Of a DNA stretch of 28,803 bases, positions 6,393-13,686 are shown piece after piece (positions within the stretch are counted from its first letter, which is position 1; each line of letters begins with the position of its first letter). The position numbers were made by a program, and so were the translations under genes. Source of the stretch: an uncultured Prevotella sp. (GTDB taxonomy: Bacteria > Bacteroidota > Bacteroidia > Bacteroidales > Bacteroidaceae). Below the pieces are notes generated by a model, which searched no databases, was not told the DNA's origin, and worked only from the letters and a program-made list of their open reading frames with translations. The stretch lies in contig CAMZBS010000018.1 in the NCBI GenBank assembly GCA_947304695.1, positions 1 through 28,803 of the forward strand, in the 5' to 3' direction.

Positions 6393-9300
6393 TCATCTGG
6401 TAATGACCACTTTCTTTCCGTCTACAATGTTCAGGCCCTTCACCGGATGGGCCAAGCGGCGACCCTGGAGGTCGAAGCACTTGCTGTCCGACGGCTTGCG
6501 GTTCAGGATTTGCAGGTCGTTGATGCCGGTGCTGCCAGTACCCATATACTCCAGGGTGAAATGGTCGAACTTGCAGTCGTTACTCTGGTAGTTCTTCAGC
6601 TCGACGCCAAAGGTGATGTTGCCATCGGTGAGGTCGGCAATAACACTGACGATGCCGTCGCTACCCACGGTGGTCATATCAGCCTTGTCAGCATTGAGAA
6701 AGAGCGAGGCACCCTTGTGGATAACGTTGCTGTGGGTGCGCACAGAGAGGCGGTATTTGCCAATGGGCATTTCGGTGAGATGCTGACTAATGGTGCGGTC
6801 GGTGAGGTTGCCAGAGGACTGCCACTTGTTGAAGTAGCTGCTGCCCACCTTGTTGGGCAGGTAAGTGCTGTACTCACACTCGAAGGCATCGTCAAGCGAG
6901 AGTGTCCATCCCACAGGCTGCTTAGCGTGGAAGTTGTTGTAGCGGCTGGCAGAGGAATTGGTGATGGCGCAGGACACGTCGACAGGATTCTCGTCAGATG
7001 CCTTGCCAATGTTCACGGTAGCAAGGACGTAGTGGCCGCGAAGGATGGCGTAGATGTCATAGTGGCCAATGTTGTCGGCAGTGGCATCACCGCTGATCTC
7101 GTCGGTACCGTCGTAGCGTCCCAGGTTTCCGCCCTTGTTGTTCAGCAGTGTCCAGTAGCCGTTTCCAGCGGAGGAGCCGTCAGCCACGTTGTCGGGAGTG
7201 TAGGCAGCACTAATGTAGGCGCGGTCAACCCAGCCTTCACCATTATTCTCTGTGCGGTAGTTCCAGTTGTTGGGGCTGTCGTTTGACTGCAGGCAGACGT
7301 CGGGGTTGCCGGCACTGGTCATGACAAGCCATTTGGCCTCTTTCTCGGCGGGAGCACCGTCTGATGCAAACTGGGCACCGGAATAGTTGCTGGCATCGAA
7401 GGCATCGAAGGTGAAGAGGGCATCCATGTTGGCTTCGGGATAGACGTCAGTCTCATACCAAAGGGTCTTGTAGCTTGCGCCCTGCTTGCTGCCGGTGTTG
7501 AGCACAAGGCCGTTGTCGGTGCCGTGGTCATAGATGGCAAAGAAATACTGGCTCACGTCGGCGGGCATAGCGTCAATCATCTGCCATCCGTTGGCCTCGG
7601 CATGCTGCTCACCGGCCTCCTTGGGCATATAGAGAACCACACGCTCGGCACGGAACTCCTGGGTGGCAGAGCCATTGAGCAGATTGGCCTGGAAGCCGAT
7701 GCAGACCTCAGTTTCTTCATCGAGCTGGAAGTAGAGTCCCTCAATCTTCATGTCGTTTGTGCATTTGGCGATGCTGTAGTAGGCAATGCTCTTTTCGGGT
7801 ATGTCGGCAGTGGAACAAAGTTCCTTGCTCACGAACATATAGGCTTCGCTCAGGTTGTAGACGGCGTTGTAGGCTGCACCGAAGTAGTACTTGCCTGCGG
7901 GCAGTGTGATCTTGCGATAGATGCGGGCGTTCTTCAGGTCGCCAGTAGTATTCTTCGAGGCATCGTTCCACACGCCGAGCATCAGGGCATCGTTGCCTGT
8001 GTAGCGGTCAAGGCCGTGCTTGGTTCCGTCGCCGCCATTGGGGATGTCGAAGTTCTCCACCGTCCAGTTCTTCGGAGCGCCGAAGCGGCTGGTGCCTCCG
8101 GCAGAACGGGTGAAGTTGGAAGCCTCAACAAGGTACTGGGTGGTGAGGTTCTCGTCTACGATGCCACTGAAGGCACCACCCTTGTTCAGACCGTCGGCAG
8201 CAAAGGAACGGTAGACACCGGCCAAGTCGGTGCGATATGTTTTATATTCCTCTTCCGAGAGATCGGGCGATACTGCCTTTGTCTTCTCAACGGCAATGCG
8301 CAGCAACTCCACCTTGTTTGCGTCAATCTTGCCAGTGTTGTAGGGATGAGCCTGCGCCATCAGCAACGGCAGGTCTTCTTCCATCTGACTGACCATCTGC
8401 TGCAGCAGTTCGTAGGTGCTGAGCTGCTTGGACTTGAAGGTGATGCGGAACACGGGGGCGATGGCGTTGGGCTTCGTGCCGGGAACAACAATGCTGAGTC
8501 CCTGGTAGTCCTGCTCGAACTCGATGTCGCCATTGTAGCCCAGCAGCTCAACCTTGGCCACATCACCTGCGTAGACGGCAGCGGTCGTGGCCAGGGCCTT
8601 GAAGTTGAACTCGCCAGCCTCGGGCCAAGCCATGATGGTGGCATAGACGGTGTCGTTTCTGGTGACATAGCGCACGTCCTGTGCCGTGTAGTTCTGTCCC
8701 TCGTTGAAGCCCTGGGCAGTCATGGGATTCACAGTCTCAGCCAGTGGGCCTTCGCCGAAGGTGTTCCACACGCGGGTACCATAGATACTCTCGCTGTTGA
8801 TGTCCATCCAGGCCTTGATGTCGGCCAGCACTTTCTTTTCCTTGTCGTCGATGGTTCCGTTGCCCTTCACGGGAATGGACACCAGCAAGTTGCCGTTCTT
8901 CGACACCACGTCGATGAGCATGCGGATGACGGTGGCACCGCTCTTATAGCCGTTGTTGTTGTAGACATTCTGGTCGTAGTGCCACTGACCTATGCAGGTG
9001 CAGGTCTGCCAGTAGGCTGTCTGCGGACGGTCGGGGATGCCGCGCTCCACGTCCCACAGCATGTAGCCCTTCTGCTGGTCGGTGAGCTGCTTGCCCGTGA
9101 CCACCACCTGTTGCTGGCCGTCGTGAGCGGCGGCACTGTGGTTATAGTAGTGCTGCAGGATGTTCTGGCCCACTTGGTCGTCACAGCCATAGAAAGGCAT
9201 GGCCGTGTCGTCGAAGTAGATCATGTCGGGATTGTAATCGTTGATCAGCTCCAGCACGCGGTTCTGGAACTTCTGCTTGTAGGCCGTCGAAGGCAGCGAG

Positions 9301-10013
9301 GCACCATTGCCCCAGTCCCATTGGGAGTGGATGGTGCCACTGCTCTCCCACCCAGTTGAGTGGGCATGGTCCTGGGCATAGAGTTCCTGCGGGTCGAGTC
9401 CTTCCCACCACTTGCCCTTGCCGTCGGCCTTGGTCAGGTTGCCGTCATACTTCTGCGAAGGCTCCAGCCACGTCCAGGCATGCGAGGCGTGAATGCTTAC
9501 GCCTAAGGGCAGTCCTTCCTTTTTGCAGGCATCGCTCCAGCCCTTGATGAGGTCTTTCTTCGGACCTACGTTCACCGAGTTCCATTCCTGATAGGGCGAG
9601 TTCCAGTTGTCGAAATTGTCGTGGTGGTTGCCCAAAGCCATGAAGTAACGGGCACCCACGCTCTTGTAGAGGCTCACCAGCTCCTGCGGGTCCCACTTGT
9701 CGGCCTTCCAGGCGTTGCACAAGTCCTTCAGTCCGAAGACCGACGGATTGCCGAAATGGGATACGTGGTAGTTGTACTGTCCGCTGTTTTCATAGTACAT
9801 GAAGCGGGCGTACCAGTCGCCGTCTTCAGCCTGGCACTGCGGTCCCCAGTGGGCCCAGATGCCGAACTTCGCGTCCTTGAACCATTCGGGGCACTCCCAA
9901 GCGCTGAGCGACTCCCAGTCATTGCCATACGTGCCCGTCTTAACGGCCACGTTCTCCTGTGCGCTGGCGGTCAGGGTAAATGCCGTCAGCAATGAGACAA
10001 AAATCTTTTTCAT
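6393..10013 (-). CDS. Secreted multidomain GH29 alpha-L-fucosidase
   Basis: The 1206-residue protein has a signal peptide (1-19, cleavage near TASAQ). The GH29 catalytic domain (about 35-440) is shown by KFGIWAHWGP (49-58), GNHHDNFDNW (128-137) and NPDMIYFDDTAMPFYG (261-276), where Asp268 is the likely nucleophile; the acid/base residue is not assigned. A beta-rich domain follows to about 540, then a helical spacer (about 540-635). Several beta-rich modules (about 650-830, 850-1010 and 1030-1160) probably bind carbohydrate. The end (DLQGRRLAHP...KGLNIVDGKKVVITR) is the C-terminal tail type found on many exported Bacteroidota proteins. GH29 enzymes release terminal alpha-L-fucose; typical members have about 450-600 residues, so this one is roughly doubled by accessory modules. 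Substrate cannot be told; host mucin or plant fucosylated glycans are candidates. It is divergent from a flavodoxin-AraC operon. No SusC/SusD pair is in the window. Confidence 0.93.
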   Translation of the reverse strand: MKKIFVSLLTAFTLTASAQENVAVKTGTYGNDWESLSAWECPEWFKDAKFGIWAHWGPQCQAEDGDWYARFMYYENSGQYNYHVSHFGNPSVFGLKDLCNAWKADKWDPQELVSLYKSVGARYFMALGNHHDNFDNWNSPYQEWNSVNVGPKKDLIKGWSDACKKEGLPLGVSIHASHAWTWLEPSQKYDGNLTKADGKGKWWEGLDPQELYAQDHAHSTGWESSGTIHSQWDWGNGASLPSTAYKQKFQNRVLELINDYNPDMIYFDDTAMPFYGCDDQVGQNILQHYYNHSAAAHDGQQQVVVTGKQLTDQQKGYMLWDVERGIPDRPQTAYWQTCTCIGQWHYDQNVYNNNGYKSGATVIRMLIDVVSKNGNLLVSIPVKGNGTIDDKEKKVLADIKAWMDINSESIYGTRVWNTFGEGPLAETVNPMTAQGFNEGQNYTAQDVRYVTRNDTVYATIMAWPEAGEFNFKALATTAAVYAGDVAKVELLGYNGDIEFEQDYQGLSIVVPGTKPNAIAPVFRITFKSKQLSTYELLQQMVSQMEEDLPLLMAQAHPYNTGKIDANKVELLRIAVEKTKAVSPDLSEEEYKTYRTDLAGVYRSFAADGLNKGGAFSGIVDENLTTQYLVEASNFTRSAGGTSRFGAPKNWTVENFDIPNGGDGTKHGLDRYTGNDALMLGVWNDASKNTTGDLKNARIYRKITLPAGKYYFGAAYNAVYNLSEAYMFVSKELCSTADIPEKSIAYYSIAKCTNDMKIEGLYFQLDEETEVCIGFQANLLNGSATQEFRAERVVLYMPKEAGEQHAEANGWQMIDAMPADVSQYFFAIYDHGTDNGLVLNTGSKQGASYKTLWYETDVYPEANMDALFTFDAFDASNYSGAQFASDGAPAEKEAKWLVMTSAGNPDVCLQSNDSPNNWNYRTENNGEGWVDRAYISAAYTPDNVADGSSAGNGYWTLLNNKGGNLGRYDGTDEISGDATADNIGHYDIYAILRGHYVLATVNIGKASDENPVDVSCAITNSSASRYNNFHAKQPVGWTLSLDDAFECEYSTYLPNKVGSSYFNKWQSSGNLTDRTISQHLTEMPIGKYRLSVRTHSNVIHKGASLFLNADKADMTTVGSDGIVSVIADLTDGNITFGVELKNYQSNDCKFDHFTLEYMGTGSTGINDLQILNRKPSDSKCFDLQGRRLAHPVKGLNIVDGKKVVITR

Positions 10014-10051
10014 TTTCTTTTCGTTTTGTTTCTATTCAGTTTTTCCTGATG

Positions 10052-10059
10052 CAAAAGTA
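10052..10059 (-). promoter_or_regulatory. -7 promoter box for the fucosidase
   Basis: On minus this reads TACTTTTG, matching TAnnTTTG, 38 bases upstream of the ATG at 10013. No good -33 TTTG exists at 19-21 bp (the nearest, TGTG, is 17 bp away), which fits an activator-dependent promoter. Confidence 0.65.
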
Positions 10060-10100
10060 CGGTTTTCCTTCCCGTTCACACATCAAAATATTACACAAGA

Positions 10101-10147
10101 ATAGCACAAAATTGCGATTGAGGCTCACCATGTTAATTTTGTGCTAT
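10101..10147. promoter_or_regulatory. Perfect 13-bp inverted repeat, candidate operator between divergent promoters
   Basis: ATAGCACAAAATT (10101-10113) and its exact reverse complement AATTTTGTGCTAT (10135-10147) are separated by 21 bases. A further CACAA lies at 10094-10098, 11 bp upstream of the CACAA in the left arm (10105-10109). The repeat lies upstream of both promoters: about 42 bases from the fucosidase -7 box and about 36 bases before the -33 of the flavodoxin/AraC operon. These are activator positions. The AraC-type protein encoded at 11050 is the obvious candidate binder; this is inference. Confidence 0.6.
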
Positions 10148-10183
10148 AATCTGTTCATATTTGAATATTCTTGCGGGAAATCC

Positions 10184-10214
10184 TTTGCCGTATCATCATT
10201 TTGTTGTATATTTG
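10184..10214 (+). promoter_or_regulatory. Complete Bacteroidota promoter (-33 TTTG, -7 TATATTTG) of the flavodoxin/AraC operon
   Basis: TTTG at 10184-10187, 19-bp spacer, TATATTTG at 10207-10214. This is the best match to the full consensus in the window. The ATG follows at 10240. Confidence 0.82.
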
Positions 10215-10239
10215 CAGCGATTATCAAACAAACAGAGCA

Positions 10240-11040
10240 ATGAAAAAACTTTTATTATCACTTGCAGTTATGACAGTCATGACAACAGGTTGTGCACAGA
10301 AGGAACTGGTGCTTTACTATTCAGAGACCGGCACGACGAAGACCGTAGCCCAAGAATTGCAGAAGCAGACTGGAGCCGACATTGAGGCCATTGAGGCAGT
10401 AGTACCCTATTCGGGCAACTTCCAGGAGACCATCGCACGTTCAGGACGCGAAAGGGAAAACGGCGAGACGCCTGCTATCAAGCCGCTGAAGTCGAAACTT
10501 TCCGACTACGATGTAATCTTCCTGGGCTACCCCATCTGGTTCGGCACCTACGCCATGCCCATCGCCACGCTGGTCAAGGAGCAGGACTTTGCCGGTAAGA
10601 CTATCGTGCCGTTCTGCACATTTGGCAGCGGAGGACTGAACACTTCAACCGATGCGCTCAGAAAAGCACTGCCCAAAGCCAAGATAAAGACTGGCTACGG
10701 TGTGCGTACAGCAAGGGTGACGGCAGCGGCAAAGGAACTGGACCGTTTCCTGAAAGAGAAGGGCTATAAGGAAGGAACGGTAGAAAAACTGCCCGACTAC
10801 TCCGCACAGCAACCCGTGACGGACGAGGAAAGAGCCATCTTCGATGCTGCCTGCTCCAGCTATCAGTTCCCACTTGGCACCCCGCAGACCGTGGGCAAGC
10901 GCACCACACCCGACGGCACAGACTATAAATATACGGTGAAGGGACGCGGCATGGACGGAACGGAAGCCACTTCGATTATTTATGTGACCGTGGGCAACGA
11001 AGAGAACGCAAAGCCGGAGTTTACGGAAGTGGTGAGATAA
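10240..11040 (+). CDS. Flavodoxin-like lipoprotein
   Basis: ATG 10240 is chosen because it follows the promoter and starts a lipoprotein signal (MKKLLLSLAVMTVMTTGC, Cys18). A longer in-frame start upstream would lie inside the promoter. The 266-residue product has a flavodoxin fold: ELVLYYSETGTTKTVA (22-37) is the beta1/phosphate loop that binds FMN, DVIFLGYPIWFG is the third strand and isoalloxazine loop, and IVPFCTFGSGGL follows. The last approximately 75 residues (after PVTDEERAIFDA) are a separate beta-rich extension not found in small flavodoxins. It probably acts as an envelope-anchored FMN electron carrier or quinone/nitro reductase; the partner is unknown. The lipobox is imperfect (Thr at -3), so lipidation is likely but not certain. 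The araC gene begins 9 bases downstream, so the two form an operon. Confidence 0.88.
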   Translation: MKKLLLSLAVMTVMTTGCAQKELVLYYSETGTTKTVAQELQKQTGADIEAIEAVVPYSGNFQETIARSGRERENGETPAIKPLKSKLSDYDVIFLGYPIWFGTYAMPIATLVKEQDFAGKTIVPFCTFGSGGLNTSTDALRKALPKAKIKTGYGVRTARVTAAAKELDRFLKEKGYKEGTVEKLPDYSAQQPVTDEERAIFDAACSSYQFPLGTPQTVGKRTTPDGTDYKYTVKGRGMDGTEATSIIYVTVGNEENAKPEFTEVVR

Positions 11041-11049
11041 AAAGAAGGC

Positions 11050-11913
11050 ATGATACAGATTCCGATAGAGTCGATGAACCTGATGCTGCTGAACGTGGGA
11101 CGTGCGCAGCACAATGCAGACTGGAACTGGCAGGACGTGAGCTCGCCTTTCATCCGTGTCTTCTACGTGACGGAAGGCGAGGCACTGCTACACCTGCCAG
11201 GACAGGACGTGACGCTGCGGCCCCATCATCTGTACATCATTCCAGCCTATACGGTTCATTCGTACGAGTGTCACGGCCCGTTCTCGCATTATTACCTCCA
11301 TACCTTCGAAGGGTTCCGCAACGAAATGAACCTGCAGGAAGTGTGTGAACTGCCTACGGAGGTGGAAGGTGACGAGATAACAGAAATCCTGTTTGAATAC
11401 CTGTGCAACCAGCAACCCGACGCACAACTGCCGCAGAGCGACCCGCGAAGCTATGACACGTCGGCACAGACATCGGACTATGTGGCACGCTATCGCGACA
11501 TGGAGCTATGGGAAAAGATGGAACTGCGCGGTGCCATGCTGATGATCATGTCGCACTTCATACGCCAGGCTCAGCCTCGCGTGTGGACTCACAACAAACG
11601 GATGAAGCGGGTGTTGGAACACATTCACTCACACATAAGCGACAACGTCGGCGTTGAGGAGCTGGCCGAGGTGGCCAGTGTCAGCAAGCCCTACTTCATC
11701 AAACTGTTCAAACAGGAGTTCGGAGCCTCGCCCGTGCAATATATAAATAATAAAAAGGTGGAAAGGGCACAACTGCTGCTTTTCACTTCCGACAAAGCTG
11801 TGAAAGAGGTGGCCTACACCTTAGGCTTCAGCGACCAGAACTACTTCATCCGCCTGTTTCGCAAGGTAACAGGCATCACGCCGCAGGAATACCGCAGAAA
11901 AATCAGGCCGTGA
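11050..11913 (+). CDS. AraC-family transcriptional regulator
   Basis: The 287-residue protein has an N-terminal cupin-like sensor domain (about 15-120; GEALLHLPGQDVTLRPHHLYIIP includes the usual beta-barrel turns) and a C-terminal double helix-turn-helix domain (about 184-285). The first HTH is VEELAEVASVSKPYFIKLFKQ and the second includes VKEVAYTLGFSDQNYFIRLF, followed by the family signature GITPQEYRR. Such sensors usually bind a small molecule, often a sugar or related metabolite, and activate neighbouring genes. It is second in an operon with the flavodoxin-like lipoprotein and probably autoregulates. The perfect inverted repeat at 10101-10147 is a plausible target and would connect it to the fucosidase. 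The end of the gene contains the terminator of the convergent pyrD. Confidence 0.93.
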   Translation: MIQIPIESMNLMLLNVGRAQHNADWNWQDVSSPFIRVFYVTEGEALLHLPGQDVTLRPHHLYIIPAYTVHSYECHGPFSHYYLHTFEGFRNEMNLQEVCELPTEVEGDEITEILFEYLCNQQPDAQLPQSDPRSYDTSAQTSDYVARYRDMELWEKMELRGAMLMIMSHFIRQAQPRVWTHNKRMKRVLEHIHSHISDNVGVEELAEVASVSKPYFIKLFKQEFGASPVQYINNKKVERAQLLLFTSDKAVKEVAYTLGFSDQNYFIRLFRKVTGITPQEYRRKIRP

Positions 11914-11929
11914 CGGTTGTCACGGCCTG
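11898..11929 (-). terminator. Terminator of pyrKD, embedded in the 3' end of araC
   Basis: On minus, CAGGCCGTGAC (11929-11919) pairs perfectly with GTCACGGCCTG (11914-11904) around a 4-base loop, followed by A and five T (11902-11898). The hairpin covers the araC stop codon, and the T run is encoded by araC Lys/Ile codons. In plus the stem is followed by A residues, so it would terminate minus transcription only. Confidence 0.85.
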
Positions 11930-11947
11930 AAAAAAGCTACAGATTAA

Positions 11948-12856
11948 TTAATCGATAACGCCAATGATCTCATTGACATCGGCCACACCATGACGGTCGA
12001 GCCATTCGTTGATACCATCGCGCACCTTAATAGTGACGGCTGGGTCAATGAAGTTGGCCGTGCCAATCTCAACGGCAGTGGCACCGCACATAAGGAACTC
12101 CAGTGCGTCCTTGGCCGTCATGATGCCGCCAAGACCAATGACAGGAATCTTCACAGCCTTCGACACCTGACTGACCATGCGCAAAGCAACAGGCTTTACA
12201 CAGGGGCCGCTCAGTCCACCCGTGCCAATGGAAAGCACACGCTTGCGTTTCTCAATATCGACAGCCATGCCCATAAGTGTATTAATCAGCGACACCGAGT
12301 CGGCTCCTGATGCCTCAACAGCACGGGCAATCTCGGTGATGTCGGTCACGTTGGGCGAGAGCTTCACGATAAGTGTCTTATGATAGCGCTGACGTACAGC
12401 CTTGACCACACTCTCAGCACCGGCACAGGTCACACCGAAAGCCATGCCTCCGTCCTTCACGTTGGGGCACGAGATGTTCAGTTCAATGGCAGGGATGCGC
12501 TCCAAAGCATCGATACGTGCAGCACACTCAGCGTAGTCTTCAGGCGACGAGCCGCTCACGTTGACAATCATATTGGTGTCGATGTCCTTAATCAGCGGAT
12601 AGATGTGCTCACAGAAATAATCCACCCCCTTGTTCTGCAGACCCACACAGTTGAGCATGCCCATCGGTGTCTCGGCCATGCGAGGATAGTCGTTGCCCTC
12701 ACGGGGCTTCAGGGTGGTGCCCTTCACGATGATGCCGCCAATCTCACTGAGCGGTACGAAGTCCTGAAACTCAAGGCCATAGCCGAAAGTGCCCGACGCT
12801 GTCATCACCGGGTTCTTCAGTCGCAGGTCTTTTATCTGTACGTCTAATCTTGCCAT
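11948..12856 (-). CDS. pyrD: Dihydroorotate dehydrogenase B (NAD+), catalytic subunit
   Basis: The 302-residue protein matches class 1B dihydroorotate dehydrogenase over its whole length. Features include [13 protein letters not shown] (15-27) at the start of the FMN barrel, NISCPN with the catalytic base Cys130, KLSPNVTD, the FMN-phosphate segment [29 protein letters not shown] in pieces (about 244-272), and no N-terminal membrane anchor. It oxidises dihydroorotate to orotate in pyrimidine synthesis, in the cytoplasm. Class 1B enzymes need the PyrK electron-transfer subunit, and pyrK is directly upstream, overlapping by 13 bases, so the two are translationally coupled. A clear terminator follows at 11898-11929. 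Confidence 0.97.
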   Translation of the reverse strand: MARLDVQIKDLRLKNPVMTASGTFGYGLEFQDFVPLSEIGGIIVKGTTLKPREGNDYPRMAETPMGMLNCVGLQNKGVDYFCEHIYPLIKDIDTNMIVNVSGSSPEDYAECAARIDALERIPAIELNISCPNVKDGGMAFGVTCAGAESVVKAVRQRYHKTLIVKLSPNVTDITEIARAVEASGADSVSLINTLMGMAVDIEKRKRVLSIGTGGLSGPCVKPVALRMVSQVSKAVKIPVIGLGGIMTAKDALEFLMCGATAVEIGTANFIDPAVTIKVRDGINEWLDRHGVADVNEIIGVID

Positions 12857-13632
12857 AACAGTCGTTTGATATTAAACACGGGGCCATCCTTGCACACACA
12901 GAGGTTGCCCTCAGTGGTTTTCTCCACACAGCACAGGCAGGCTCCCAGTCCACAAGCCATCAGATTCTCCAAAGACACCTCACACTCAATGCCTTTCGCC
13001 CGCGCATAGCGGGCCACGGCTTTCATCATGGGCGTAGGACCACAACACTGAATCAGGTAGAAATGCTCCTGCGCAAGAACAGAGTGATTGGTGACAAAGC
13101 CTTTCTCGCCTTCTGAACCGTCTTCAGTAGTCACAAGCACACGACCATACTTACGAAACTCATCAAGCATCAACAAGTCCTTAGCCGTACGCGCTCCAAG
13201 CAGGAAGATAGGTTCAACACCCTGAGAATGACAGAAGGCACCCAGATAGAGCAAAGGTGCTACACCCACGCCACCACCAACCAAGAGTGGAGTCCCCTTC
13301 ATTTCCTCCTTGGGGGGAAGATACGGTGAGAAACCGTTGCCCAAGGGTAATACGCAGTTCAGCTTGTCGCCCGCTTGCAGCTGTGCCATACGGTGGGTGC
13401 CGTCGCCTACTACTGCCACCAACAGCCAAAGCTCATTTTCTTTGTAATCGACATAGCAGATGGAGATGGGACGGCGCAAGAAGGTTGTAGACGAACCGTC
13501 AACACGTATCTCAACAAACTGACCTGGCAGCATCTCAGGCAGCGCGTGGCTGTCGGTCAGCTTAATCAGAACGTAACGTTCATGAATCTGCTGTACTGAC
13601 TTCACCGTCAGGTCAAGAATATATTTCTTCAT
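12844..13632 (-). CDS. pyrK: Dihydroorotate dehydrogenase B, electron-transfer subunit
   Basis: The 262-residue protein is of the ferredoxin-reductase type: an FAD-binding barrel (1-100) with RRPISICY (53-60), an NAD-binding domain (about 112-215) with [16 protein letters not shown], and a C-terminal [2Fe-2S] site with Cys227, Cys232, Cys235 and Cys247 (C-x4-C-x2-C-x11-C). It passes electrons from the PyrD FMN to NAD+. The order pyrK-pyrD with overlapping ends is typical. The only gap upstream is 54 bases to the barrel gene at 13687; I see no clear -7 box there, so read-through from the barrel transcript or an atypical promoter is possible. Confidence 0.95.
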   Translation of the reverse strand: MKKYILDLTVKSVQQIHERYVLIKLTDSHALPEMLPGQFVEIRVDGSSTTFLRRPISICYVDYKENELWLLVAVVGDGTHRMAQLQAGDKLNCVLPLGNGFSPYLPPKEEMKGTPLLVGGGVGVAPLLYLGAFCHSQGVEPIFLLGARTAKDLLMLDEFRKYGRVLVTTEDGSEGEKGFVTNHSVLAQEHFYLIQCCGPTPMMKAVARYARAKGIECEVSLENLMACGLGACLCCVEKTTEGNLCVCKDGPVFNIKRLLWQD

Positions 13633-13686
13633 TTACGACTTTCTTTCCGTTATATGATATTTACTAACTTCGCACAGTTAAGTACC

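Noticed and set aside
6147..7286. A 379-codon open frame on plus starting in the repeat array
   Set aside because: It runs from the 22-bp array across the palindrome into the antisense of the fucosidase; no domain, no promoter, and the 22-bp period would shift the reading frame at each unit.
7524..9359. A 611-codon open frame on plus, antisense to the fucosidase
   Set aside because: It is in codon register with the fucosidase on the other strand, so it is open simply because that gene avoids TTA, CTA and TCA codons. The fucosidase has a signal peptide and GH29 motifs; the antisense product has no recognisable domain and is rich in Val, Gly and His.
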